A stretch of DNA of 64,000 bases from JAAOIF01 sp965206195 (GCA_965206195.1 CBDBIZ010000011.1:1178001-1242000); one strand, 5' to 3'. Numbered from the stretch's first letter, positions 1-8,070 are shown. The notes: generated by a model not told the origin, from the letters alone. Translations and numbers: made by a program.

Positions 1-863
1 ACTCTATCGGCTAAAAAATCTGAATTAAAATTGTAGTCAGCAGAAAAATTGACAGTAGGTAGATGTCCTGCATTAGCAATATCTACATTTAAATTATCTG
101 ATTTTAACTGCGCTTCTCTGAGCCGAACACTATGACTATTTTTTTTGGCAATTTTCATCCAATCATCAAAATTATTGTTCGTATTAAATTTATCTAATAG
201 TTGATATGACGCTGACTTAACGCCTTTTTGTATGTTGTCTTGACCAATATAATTACCCAATATATATTTACGGTTTGATAATTGGTTTTTAATCCGTCTT
301 TCGTCTAGTTTTGCTGCCTCGTAGCTTTCTTCTGATTCTATCAAGTCCACCTTTCCTAACTGGCGTAATTGGTATCGCTGACGAACGCCCTCTAAATGCT
401 TTTTAATATCTTGAGAGTGTAATTTTGCATATTGTAATGCTACTTGAGAATCAAGTACTTCAAAATAAGCCTGAGTTGTATTGTAAATTAAGTCTTGTAT
501 GTTTGCTTCATAGCGCAACTGTGCAACAGCAGAATCCTGGTCTGTTTTTTGATAAGAAATTATTTTAGAATAATCAAACACTGATTGTGTTAACCGTAAG
601 GAATTATACCGATCAGAAGAATCCAAAAATGGGTTGTTATCTAGGTTTTTAGAATACTGATTTAAGGCACTTACTTGTGGCAATAAATCGAAGTTTGTTT
701 GTCTATTAAGCTGTGTTTGTACGGCTAATTGTGTTTTGGCGATTTTAAAATCTTCTCTATTGTCTAATGCCAACTTATAAGTAGTCAGCAAGTCAACATT
801 AGCTAAAACAATAGTGTTGTTAGTAATAAATAATAATAAGACATATAAAATAATACGCATCAT
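1..863 (-). CDS. TolC family outer membrane efflux protein (partial, C-terminus off window)
   Basis: I translated the minus strand from the ATG at 861-863 (a second ATG follows directly at 858-860) to the window edge; the frame stays open for 287 codons. The N-terminus is a hydrophobic signal peptide. It is followed by long polar helices with the typical TolC spacing of NLDNNP, a run rich in Gln/Ala/Tyr (QAYFEVLDSQ) and a repeat-like arrangement of alpha-helical barrel segments. TolC proteins form the outer-membrane channel of type I secretion or RND efflux. The start codon lies 21 bp after the stop of the small NHLP-like gene, so the two are probably cotranscribed and the channel may serve export of that peptide or of another substrate encoded beyond the window. 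The family assignment is secure; the transported substrate is unknown. Confidence 0.85.
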   Translation of the reverse strand, partial: MMRIILYVLLLFITNNTIVLANVDLLTTYKLALDNREDFKIAKTQLAVQTQLNRQTNFDLLPQVSALNQYSKNLDNNPFLDSSDRYNSLRLTQSVFDYSKIISYQKTDQDSAVAQLRYEANIQDLIYNTTQAYFEVLDSQVALQYAKLHSQDIKKHLEGVRQRYQLRQLGKVDLIESEESYEAAKLDERRIKNQLSNRKYILGNYIGQDNIQKGVKSASYQLLDKFNTNNNFDDWMKIAKKNSHSVRLREAQLKSDNLNVDIANAGHLPTVNFSADYNFNSDFLADR

Positions 864-884
864 TACAAATTACTAACTACAAGG

Positions 885-1115
885 TTAGTCGTCTTCACCT
901 TCCAAATAAGGTAGGACGATATGAATTAATTTTTCAGTATTAAATAACAACTCAACCTTACTATTTTCTGGAATTTCAACACCTTCCTCTGTTAAAACAG
1001 TAGTTGGGTCTGCATCCAATTTTGCCTTAAAATCTGGGTCGCCATAATAGCGCGCTACTACATCCAAAAAAACTTTTTGATTTTCTTCAAATTTTTCTTG
1101 ACTAATTTCTTCCAT
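885..1115 (-). CDS. NHLP (nitrile hydratase leader) family small peptide
   Basis: A 76-residue acidic protein with a good ribosome-binding site (GGAG, 8 bases before the ATG). The residues match the nitrile-hydratase-alpha-like leader pattern used by one class of ribosomal peptide precursors: DPDFKAKLDADP at about 26-37, then a Leu-Thr-Glu-Glu-Gly turn, IPENSKVELLFNT at about 48-60, and a terminal IVLP at 66-69. In that class the leader ends with a Gly-Gly cleavage site followed by a modifiable core; here only seven residues (YLEGEDD) follow, with no Gly-Gly and no Cys/Ser/Thr core. It may be a leader without a core, a regulatory relative or a degenerate precursor. It sits directly upstream of a tolC gene, which suits an exported peptide. 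The family call is from pattern memory, not a search. Confidence 0.6.
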   Translation of the reverse strand: MEEISQEKFEENQKVFLDVVARYYGDPDFKAKLDADPTTVLTEEGVEIPENSKVELLFNTEKLIHIVLPYLEGEDD

Positions 1116-1295
1116 GTTTTTCTCCGTTTATTATTAATGAAATATTTAAAACATATCGTTATACATAACTAATGTGTTCGCTGCCAATTATAAACCAATA
1201 AAAATTATTTATTATGATAAATATGTGTAATCTTTAAAAAACCATGTAAAAGTTCAGGCAATGCTAAAATTCTAAGTCTAATAGCCGTTAAATAG

Positions 1296-1326
1296 TTGTG
1301 TATTTGGCTATTTAATTGTGTTAATT
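1296..1326 (+). promoter_or_regulatory. Candidate promoter, copy of the rsmH upstream sequence
   Basis: TTGTGT at 1296-1301 and TTAATT at 1321-1326 are 19 bp apart, within a block (1261-1330) that is nearly the same as the minus-strand sequence upstream of rsmH (11668-11735). In the rsmH copy the equivalent boxes are 17 bp apart. No plus-strand gene follows; transcription would run into the hairpin at 1373-1412. The promoter reading is inference; the sequence match is directly seen. Confidence 0.3.
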
Positions 1327-1372
1327 CTTTCTTTAAAACTTACTCGTGTAAAATGCGGGAACGAATTGTATA

Positions 1373-1412
1373 TTTATTTTTGGGTCTTAACTGGTTAAGA
1401 CCCAAAAATAAA
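1373..1412. repeat. Perfect 18-bp inverted repeat with 4-base loop
   Basis: The arms 1373-1390 and 1395-1412 are exact reverse complements around a CTGG loop; the core is GGGTCTTAA paired with TTAAGACCC. The outer arms are T-rich on the left and A-rich on the right, so on either strand the stem is followed by A rather than a T run. It is therefore not a standard intrinsic terminator, although it could still fold strongly in RNA. It lies about 70 bp past the stop of the cytochrome c peroxidase gene. Confidence 0.7.
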
Positions 1413-1481
1413 ATAATGGCGATTATCTACTATTACAAGAAAATGATACATACGAATAAATTACAGGCTTCTGCTCTTGAG

Positions 1482-2609
1482 TTAAAGGTCTAACAAATGC
1501 TCGTAGCGCCTGTCTGTTAAAGTTTTTAAAAAAACCACCAAAGCCTGTATCTTTCTATCTGAGAGTTTTTTGCCTTTTTTAAGCTCGTCATTATTGACAG
1601 TCTCAGGCACCTCAGGAGTTGCCCAAGGTTTGCCAGTCTCTGGATTATTAATGCGCTTGCTATTGATATATTGATCATAAAACGCAATCACAGTCGGCAG
1701 TTTTTCAAATACACCATTGTGCATATAAGGGCTAGTGATGGCAACATTTCTAAGTGTCGGCACTTTAATTTTTCCGTCATGTACTTTGTCAACAACCTGT
1801 GGGTTTGACAAAAGACCATGGTCAATTGCACTCACATCTTTCTTTGTACGCAATTTGGTGTTGATTGGCACGCCAATATTGTGATATTCATAATTACTAA
1901 AAGTCTCGCCTTGGGCATCATCGCGTTTTTTCAATTGATGACAATTTGAACAATTAGTATTATTATTTGAAAAGAATAACGAACGACCCAAATCTTCTAG
2001 ATCTGTCAACTCATATTGCCCCTTGAGGTAGCGGTCATACTTAGAATCAAAGGGAGCAAACAGCTTGGTTTTTTCAAATTCTGCAATACTTTGTGCCACG
2101 GCATCATAAGCCTTATCACTATTGTCAAAAATATCATCTCCATAAATATCCATAAATTGCTTGGCATAAACACTGTGGCACCTAAGGCGTTCGACCACAG
2201 CCTGCTTGTTAGGCATGTTCATCTCAATTGGGTTTAATGGTGGTGTACTGGCTTGCTGTTTTAGATTCTTTTCTCGTCCATCATAAAACTGTCCACCAAC
2301 CCATTGTTGAGTCTTTTTGTCAAAATGAAATTCAGGCGAAAACATTGCATAAGCCACGCTTGGTGTGTTTCTATCGCCCAAACTTGTACCATCATCGCCA
2401 AGTGATACCATAGCTGCAACGCCATTATCACGATTATCAGCAAAAGCAAACTTAGGATTATGGCAAGTGCTGCACGATTGAGTTTTGTTATTAGATAAAA
2501 TCGGATCAAAAAACAACTGCTGCCCCAGCAGTTGTTTTTGTGTAGTTGAGTCTTGCTTTGTACCACAACTACTCAAGATTAGGACCAGGGATAGTAACAA
2601 AAATCTCAT
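1482..2609 (-). CDS. Di-heme cytochrome c peroxidase / MauG family lipoprotein
   Basis: A 375-residue protein when started at the ATG at 2607-2609, which overlaps the upstream stop as ATGA. This start gives a clean lipoprotein signal (MRFLLLSL, lipobox LSSC at about 12-15); the longer reading to 2669 adds an unlikely hydrophobic tail and overlaps the upstream gene. Two c-type heme motifs are visible, CSTCH at 46-50 and CSNCH at 220-224, with the usual spacing for bacterial di-heme peroxidases and MauG-like proteins. The product would be a periplasmic, lipid-anchored redox enzyme. It ends an iron-related operon (porin, imelysin, di-heme oxidoreductase), where MauG-like proteins often accompany imelysins; a role in iron handling is inferred from this context. 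Confidence 0.88.
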   Translation of the reverse strand: MRFLLLSLVLILSSCGTKQDSTTQKQLLGQQLFFDPILSNNKTQSCSTCHNPKFAFADNRDNGVAAMVSLGDDGTSLGDRNTPSVAYAMFSPEFHFDKKTQQWVGGQFYDGREKNLKQQASTPPLNPIEMNMPNKQAVVERLRCHSVYAKQFMDIYGDDIFDNSDKAYDAVAQSIAEFEKTKLFAPFDSKYDRYLKGQYELTDLEDLGRSLFFSNNNTNCSNCHQLKKRDDAQGETFSNYEYHNIGVPINTKLRTKKDVSAIDHGLLSNPQVVDKVHDGKIKVPTLRNVAITSPYMHNGVFEKLPTVIAFYDQYINSKRINNPETGKPWATPEVPETVNNDELKKGKKLSDRKIQALVVFLKTLTDRRYEHLLDL

Positions 2610-3606
2610 TTTGATTTGAATAGCAAAAATAGTGAATAAAAAGGATGAAAAATAAGCTGATGAAGGCATCTAAAGTGCTTCACCTCATCGCGCTTTATAC
2701 TAAATTTTAAACCATCAATATGCCCAGACAGCGCCAAGGAGTTAAATATACAATTCCAAATCGCCAAAGATCCACCAAAATTAACATGGCGATGGTCTTT
2801 AGAATGATGGATTTGGTGTTGTTTTAGTGAGATTAAAAATCGCTCAATTGTATCACCAAAACTAATGCCGACATGTGAGTGCCTAAGATTAGAACCTGCT
2901 AAGGAAAAAGCCAAAGCCAAAGTATTCACGCCGAGAATATCATAAATACCAATTATCGCACCAAACCAATAAATAAACATCCCACTCACTAAACCAATAA
3001 CCAATGAATAGCGCAAACCAAACAGTAACAACTCAACAAGATGAACGTGATAAAAAGTCAAAGGATTGAGTGCTTGGTAAGCATGTTTAATATCCTCCAA
3101 ATAACGCTCAATGGATTTTGCTATCGTGAGTGCCATATCTCTCACTCTAGTATTAGACAAATCTTGAGTGAATAACAAATATTCAAATACATTAATACTC
3201 TTATGTGAATGCTTATATAAGGCATATGACAAATCCTCTGAATTATCAATAATCAATGCTAATTGTGCTTTAATGTTTTCATTATTGCCGTGAAAAATAT
3301 CAATGTATCTTAGCGTATCCAAATAATCTTTATTTAGATTACCCAGTACATAAGTCGTTTCAACTTTTTTCCAATGAGTGACCAATAGAGAATAATGCTT
3401 GTGCTTCTTCACTCTGCCCCTTTTCGATGCTGATGCTTATTTGTTTAATACTCTTGATTGAGTGATCAACATTGCCAATAATTACCTGCTCAAAAAACCT
3501 CATCTAAGGCATTGGCAAAGAGAGAAAATAGCACAGTTGCTAATAATAAGACTATTACCCTTGGCGCGCGCCACCGTTTTTTATTATTTTGTAATGATTT
3601 CATCAT
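2606..3606 (-). pseudogene. Broken imelysin-like gene fused to C-terminal half of a fatty acid hydroxylase
   Basis: Reading the minus strand from the ATG at 3606 gives a signal peptide (MMKSLQNNKK, a hydrophobic core, then FANALDEVF). A single extra T in a T6 run (plus 3492-3497) shifts the frame; the next frame reads on as EQVIIGNVDHSIKSIKQ. A second shift near 3380-3395 leads into WKKVETTYV, DYLDTLRYIDIFH and FEYLLF, typical of imelysin/IrpA-like proteins. After about residue 110 of the last frame (GTG at 3412) the protein changes to the membrane part of the sterol desaturase/fatty acid hydroxylase family (NLRHSHV, HQIHHS, NFGGSLAIWN), lacking that family's first histidine cluster. So an internal deletion has probably joined two neighbouring genes, and frameshifts then broke the 5' part. 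The 3' end overlaps the peroxidase start by 4 bp. Confidence 0.7.
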
Positions 3607-3618
3607 ACTTATGTCTTA

Positions 3619-4677
3619 CTATATCTGTTCAATAAACTTGATAAGCTCTACTCTGTCTTCTTTACTTAAATTCATAAAACTTTCCCTAGCTGATTGTGCC
3701 TCGCCCCCATGCCACAAAATTGCCTCTTCAACTGTTTCGGCGCGCCCATCATGCCAAAAATTAGGTGCTTTTTTGCTGTTCCATAGTGGTGCAGTGCGAA
3801 AACCACCTTCGCCCAAGTCATGCACTAACAAATCACTATAAGGATAAATTTTGCGCTTCTTTAATGTGTAACTTGGCGTATGACAGATGTTACAACCAAT
3901 TGTGGAAAACAACTTAATTGGCTTAACAGCACTTACCTGATTTAAGTTTTGCACAAAATAAGCGATTGCTTCTAAACGATATGCTGGCAAATCAAAATCA
4001 TAACTCTTGGGTGCATGACGGCATTTAATTTGCTGCTCAGTACAGTTCTCATTGGGATGTAGCGGGTTGGTTAGCCCCAGGTCATTATGTGCCGCATTTG
4101 CCACCTGTGCCAAAATAGAAGGTTCGCTGGCACTTAGATTAAAGCGATGTAGAGGTTTCTTTAGTACACGCTCTAGCCAACCCAGTCCATGCAGAGAAGG
4201 TGCAATTCGAATTGATAATGCACTATCAAGCTTGCCATAACCTAAATGGTTTAATTGGATAATTGGCTTTTTAAGTGTGACTTTATCACCATTAGCATAG
4301 CTTAATATTTGCTCTTGATAAGCTACCTTGATTTCTGCCTCTACAGGCACTCGAGCGCTAGATTGAGTATTAATCTGCGTACCGTAAACCGTATTAGGGT
4401 TGTCTAATTTGACAACAAAACGATGGCTTCTACCTCCCTTTGGATGGCAATTCACACAAGCGTTTTGATTAAATAGCGGACCCAGCCCGTCGCGCGCCGT
4501 AGTGGAGGCAGGATATGCTACCCAAGGTTTTTCAAAAAAACTCTTGCCCAAAATAAACTGCTCATCATCAAGCCAATTATTCGCATAGCTTTTAGAAACG
4601 AAAACAACCTCCGCCATCAAAATAACAAAGGTTGGTTTTAGCAGTAAGGCTAGGTTACTAAAGTTTGGTCTCTTCAC
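3619..4677 (-). CDS. Di-heme c-type cytochrome oxidoreductase (DHOR-like)
   Basis: A 352-residue secreted protein starting with GTG at 4677, overlapping the end of the imelysin gene by 20 bp, so translation is probably coupled. It has an N-terminal hydrophobic signal, a CVNCH heme motif at 74-78 within FNQNACVNCHPKGG, and a second, CNICH, at 262-266. The GLGPLFN and PLWN/HDGRA segments (with WHDGRAETVEEAI near the end) are characteristic of the di-heme 'thiol oxidoreductase' family that is regularly encoded next to imelysins. It is shorter than the usual members (about 450 or more residues). The expected role is periplasmic electron transfer linked to iron uptake; the reaction is not known. 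Confidence 0.82.
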   Translation of the reverse strand: MKRPNFSNLALLLKPTFVILMAEVVFVSKSYANNWLDDEQFILGKSFFEKPWVAYPASTTARDGLGPLFNQNACVNCHPKGGRSHRFVVKLDNPNTVYGTQINTQSSARVPVEAEIKVAYQEQILSYANGDKVTLKKPIIQLNHLGYGKLDSALSIRIAPSLHGLGWLERVLKKPLHRFNLSASEPSILAQVANAAHNDLGLTNPLHPNENCTEQQIKCRHAPKSYDFDLPAYRLEAIAYFVQNLNQVSAVKPIKLFSTIGCNICHTPSYTLKKRKIYPYSDLLVHDLGEGGFRTAPLWNSKKAPNFWHDGRAETVEEAILWHGGEAQSARESFMNLSKEDRVELIKFIEQI

Positions 4678-5968
4678 TATCAGTCACATCACCAATAGTC
4701 AAATCAATGCCATTGGCCTTGGCAATACCAATCATTTGATTACCAATTGCTCTTAACTCATTTTTAAGTTTTTTAATTTGTACTGCTTGAGAATCGTGAG
4801 GACGGATTTGATAGTCAAAATGACGAGAGACCTGCGCCAAAGCATTCATTTTATTGACCTTGTTATCCGCCGATGCAATTAAACTCATTAACTTACTCTT
4901 ATCAGACACCGCATCAATTGGTGCCGCACCATAATCTATGCCATTATAGGTACCAAATAACAAATTCTTAAATCCTTGATAATTTTGCGTAATATCACGG
5001 TGCGTATTATCAGAAAAACAACTATGCTCATCTTCCTCACTCGGTGTTAATATTGCAATTGCAATACGCTCGTTCGCAAGCTCTGATTTAATAAACATCC
5101 CCATGCCTGCAAAGATCTGACTGAGTGCAGTGTTTTTATTGATATTTTTACTATCGTCAACATTTTTACCCAGCAATGCTGCACGATAATTGTTACTATC
5201 ATCTTTGGCCCAAGCTGAAACCATCACCCCAAGGTCAGACACAATTAATGCCGCTGCTGCATTCAAATACTGTTTTCGACGATTGGCGTTTGCGGCTGTT
5301 GTGTAATCAACAACTGTTCTTTGCCCCGCAGTCAAAGCGCCATGGGTAATAGTATCTCTCATAAAATTGCTGTAGTCTTGATCTTGACCCCATAGCAAAA
5401 ACTCAATCGCATGATAACCTGTTGCAACATTAGCATCCCCGCCATTTTCATTTAGCGATGCAATCGCCTCGGGTGTTATTGTAGATACATTGACCGCAGT
5501 CGAATTTTCGCCACTAGGCTTAAATACACCCACTGTGTCAATGATACTGCCAGAAGTTTTATTGCCTTTACCATCAATGGTGTAATCAATCATATTCTCA
5601 TCAAGTGGCCAAGAATTTAATTGCCCTTCAGGCGCACCATAGGCACTCAACACCCAGCCCTGTTCTGCATCAATTGGACCATTAGATAATCTAAATGCTT
5701 CAGTTTGTCCATAAGACTCACGAGCGTTTAGCCATGCTGCCTTAGCAATGGCCATAGTAGCTGGTGTTGGATTATTAGTAAAACGCTTGATTGCCTGCTG
5801 CATTGCCTTGGCATCATTGAGTGCGTCAGTATAGTTTGCTATGGCAATATCGGCATAAGCCTGTAAGATGGAATTGGTCTTATTGCCTCCCCAAAACGCT
5901 TGCACAGTTGATACTACCATGACCAAAGCTAATACTAATGAGACAATGATTCTTTGTTGTGTGTTCAT
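4658..5968 (-). CDS. irpA: Imelysin family iron-regulated protein (IrpA-like)
   Basis: A 436-residue protein with a signal peptide (hydrophobic 8-22, TVQAF at about 21-25). The imelysin signature GxHxxE is present as GYHAIE at 184-189, followed by FLLWGQD. Imelysins bind or handle iron in the periplasm or at the outer membrane. The ribosome-binding site AAGGAG precedes the ATG. It lies 35 bp after the porin gene and overlaps the di-heme oxidoreductase, forming one operon behind a Fur-box-like sequence. Length and motifs match intact family members. Confidence 0.9.
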   Translation of the reverse strand: MNTQQRIIVSLVLALVMVVSTVQAFWGGNKTNSILQAYADIAIANYTDALNDAKAMQQAIKRFTNNPTPATMAIAKAAWLNARESYGQTEAFRLSNGPIDAEQGWVLSAYGAPEGQLNSWPLDENMIDYTIDGKGNKTSGSIIDTVGVFKPSGENSTAVNVSTITPEAIASLNENGGDANVATGYHAIEFLLWGQDQDYSNFMRDTITHGALTAGQRTVVDYTTAANANRRKQYLNAAAALIVSDLGVMVSAWAKDDSNNYRAALLGKNVDDSKNINKNTALSQIFAGMGMFIKSELANERIAIAILTPSEEDEHSCFSDNTHRDITQNYQGFKNLLFGTYNGIDYGAAPIDAVSDKSKLMSLIASADNKVNKMNALAQVSRHFDYQIRPHDSQAVQIKKLKNELRAIGNQMIGIAKANGIDLTIGDVTDSEETKL

Positions 5969-6003
5969 ATACTTACTTCTCCTTATATTGTAAAAGCTAG
6001 AGC

Positions 6004-6921
6004 TTAAAATTCGTAGGCCAACCGTAGGGTAATAACATTATCATTGCCAGTGTTGTCGGTTCTGTTCTGTGTTTTGTATTCCGCAGCCAAACCTGCTCCT
6101 TCAATGAGCTCGTATTCAACACCAAAGCCCAAATTAGCATCATAATCACCAAAATTATCAATGTCATTATAAGTAACAGCAAAAGTCCAAGCATCAAAGG
6201 CATAATCAAGTTCAACCTGAGTTGATTCAGCCTCATTATCACCATCAATCTCAGCAATACGCTCAGCAATTAAGATGAAATCCTCCCAACTAAAACTACC
6301 GTAGATGGCTAGAGCATTTTCGCCATCGTCCTCAACCACGCTCTCAATCCAGTCAACCCCAACAGTAAAGATGTCATTATCATAACCAAGAGAAATACCA
6401 GAATTACTATCATCCGCCCCCCAAACAGCAGCGGAAAACCCTTTGGCAAAATTAGCACTCAATACAATGGCTTCGTTATTAGTCTCGCCAATATCTAACC
6501 CCACAGGGTCAGAAATAAGTGCCGTCTCATACACACCAAAAGGCACATACTGACGACCAAGCGCAAATGAATATTTGCCGCCAACTGTCTGACCGTTGAG
6601 TACTGCTTCATCAACGATAATATTGTCGTTATTCTCGCCTTGCTCGTACAACAAAGTCACATAAGCAACAAAGTTTTCATTCAAGTTAGCTGCCACACCT
6701 AATTCTGCAGTAGCAAGCGTTATTTCATCCTCATTCTCACCCGTCTTTGGCCTATCAAAACCATATTCCACCTCAATCACACCACCAATACTCAGTGCTG
6801 ACTCAGCTTGCATTTGCTCTTCAAGCATGGTTAGACGCTCTCTTAATGCATCCATTTCTGTTGCTGCAAAAATAGGACCTGTTAGTAAAGTTGATAATAG
6901 TATTAAATTGAGTTTTTTCAT
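6004..6921 (-). CDS. LbtU-type outer membrane porin, likely siderophore/iron related
   Basis: I chose the ATG at 6919-6921, which has an AAGGAC ribosome-binding site and starts the signal peptide MKKLNLILLSTLLTGPIFA; the frame is open to 6963 but without a better site. The protein (305 residues) has a short coiled-coil after the signal (LRERLTMLEEQM), then alternating beta strands with many Asp/Glu loops, and ends in Phe (RLAYEF), as outer-membrane beta barrels do. FALGRQYVPFGVYETALISDP resembles LbtU siderophore-porin relatives. It is first in the iron operon and carries the Fur-box-like site upstream, supporting an iron-uptake role. The substrate is not known. Confidence 0.75.
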   Translation of the reverse strand: MKKLNLILLSTLLTGPIFAATEMDALRERLTMLEEQMQAESALSIGGVIEVEYGFDRPKTGENEDEITLATAELGVAANLNENFVAYVTLLYEQGENNDNIIVDEAVLNGQTVGGKYSFALGRQYVPFGVYETALISDPVGLDIGETNNEAIVLSANFAKGFSAAVWGADDSNSGISLGYDNDIFTVGVDWIESVVEDDGENALAIYGSFSWEDFILIAERIAEIDGDNEAESTQVELDYAFDAWTFAVTYNDIDNFGDYDANLGFGVEYELIEGAGLAAEYKTQNRTDNTGNDNVITLRLAYEF

Positions 6922-6989
6922 GAGTACTTGTCCTTTATGTTTTGTTAAAAATATAATCAGCAATCAACAATATTATGATTTACTGAAAT

Positions 6990-7008
6990 GAGAATGATAC
7001 CTATTATC
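6990..7008 (-). promoter_or_regulatory. Fur box-like operator upstream of the iron operon
   Basis: Read on the minus strand the 19 bases agree with the classic Fur box (GATAATGATAATCATTATC) at 14 of 19 positions, with both outer halves conserved (GATAAT and ATCATT). It lies 69 bp upstream of the porin start, where a promoter would be expected. This suggests iron repression of the porin-imelysin-oxidoreductase-peroxidase operon. The match was counted by eye. Confidence 0.55.
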
Positions 7009-7488
7009 AATACTATTGTCAAAATAATATTTAAATACTATAAAACCAGTAACACTCCCTCTCCAGAGCACCAGGGGGTAGCGTTTGAAAAAAACGCCCA
7101 AAACTCATAATATCAATAAATGCTTGCTGCAACACTTTCAGCCACCATAAAATAAACAAGAGTCATGATAACTTAAGCATGTACAACAACATGATAAAGT
7201 GTTGTTATAGCAATGAAAAGCAAGTACGTAATCCGTTCAAGGATTTCAGAAGCAAAATTTAGAGAAATAATCAGGTATTTTTCTTTGGATTCAAGCGCTG
7301 TTCAAATCCAAAAATTAATTGGACTAAGTAGGCAAATAATCAACAAATATTTGATAACAACTAGGCTTAGATTTGTTGAATTATCTAAACTTTTATCTGC
7401 CCCGCTTGTGAGGCAGATAAAAGTCGATGAATCTTACTTTGGCGCTGGGCGTGTAAAAGGCAGAAGAGGTCGTGGAGCTAATGGCAAG

Positions 7489-7895
7489 CCTTTGGCTGAT
7501 AGTGAAATTTTAACAGCAGTAAAACTCGATCCGCAAATTAGCTTAGCCATTATTAGCACTTATAATGAATCAATCGTAAAAAAGAACCTGCGGCAAATTT
7601 AGTACAAATTGCTGAATTTGCCTTTTTTAGCGACAACAAGGCACTAACTGAAGATGCTGATTTTTTTAAAATCTCAGGCATTAGCCCAGAAAAAATCAGC
7701 ATTTTGCCTGAGAATATCAAGCCGTTAAATTTATTTATTGCCTGCCAAACTTGTTGGCGTTATAACTTTAATGGCAAAGTACTAGGATTGGACTACACAC
7801 AGGTAAGTGTGGTAATAGATAAGTTGGAGTTTAAAGACGAAGTTTTTAAACAATTGCAAATAATGGAGCTGGCAATCATTCATCACCAAAAATAG
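7489..7895 (+). pseudogene. Phage tail assembly chaperone fragment (DUF1799-like), with -1 frameshift site
   Basis: The first frame reads LADSEILTAVKLDPQISL and stops at 7600-7602. A slippery heptamer A AAA AAG (7577-7583 approximately, in the zero frame as gtA AAA AAG) lies 17 bases before the stop. After a -1 shift the frame continues KKEPAANLVQIAEFAFF and then WRYNFNGKVLGLDY and FKQLQIMELAII to the stop at 7893-7895. The latter part looks like the DUF1799 family (small phage proteins with a Trp...GLDY...ME pattern). Phage tail chaperone genes commonly use a -1 slip to make a long form, so this may be a true programmed site rather than a mutation. The 5' part of the gene is missing. Confidence 0.5.
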
Positions 7896-7962
7896 CTTGC
7901 GAGATTTTATAGCCAACAACAAAGGCGGCAGCTAGAACGACAATAATAAATAACCAAAACAT
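7876..7962 (-). other. Possible 28-residue membrane peptide antisense to the phage fragment
   Basis: The minus strand from the ATG at 7960-7962 encodes a peptide with one hydrophobic segment (MFWLFIIVVLAAAFVVGYKI) and a charged tail ending at 7876-7878. A TATAAT-like box lies just upstream on the minus strand. There is no clear ribosome-binding site, and such short frames arise by chance, so this is a weak call. Confidence 0.2.
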
Positions 7963-7978
7963 AAGGTAATTATACACA

Positions 7979-8070
7979 ATGGCGGCCAAAGGCGTACAAA
8001 TTAAATTAGAGCTAAAAGACGGCGGCTTTGTTGGCAAAACCAATGCTGATGCCAAGGCGCTTAAAAAGAA
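7979..8070 (+). pseudogene. 5' fragment of a phage gene (possible tape measure protein start)
   Basis: The ATG at 7979 begins MAAKGVQIKLELKDGGFVGK and then a Lys/Ala-rich stretch; the phage-derived part ends at the junction near 8070 and the frame then runs through transposase DNA to 8197. The N-terminus resembles tail tape measure proteins, which often start with a short beta-strand-rich sequence followed by Ala/Lys helices, and its place after a tail chaperone gene fits. The identification is tentative because only about 30 codons remain. Confidence 0.35.

Larger units (their letters stand above)
1116..1481. other. Intergenic region with promoter-like duplicate and long hairpin
   Basis: These 366 bases hold no convincing gene. 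A 65-codon open frame at 1296-1493 has no family resemblance and no ribosome-binding site, so I do not call it. Two structures stand out: a sequence at 1261-1330 that closely matches the region upstream of rsmH, and a perfect hairpin at 1373-1412. The remainder is AT-rich and includes the ribosome-binding site of the small peptide gene at 1116-1130. Confidence 0.6.

Noticed and set aside
1373..1412. Intrinsic terminator
   Set aside because: On both strands the stem is followed by A-rich rather than T-rich sequence.
1296..1493. 65-codon open frame on the plus strand
   Set aside because: No ribosome-binding site, no family resemblance, and it runs across the hairpin and into the end of the peroxidase gene.
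3512..3841. 109-codon plus-strand frame
   Set aside because: It is the complement of the imelysin-like pseudogene start and the di-heme oxidoreductase end, both better supported.
7081..7097. Hairpin GCGTTT...AAACGC as a terminator
   Set aside because: Only six pairs and no T run on either strand.
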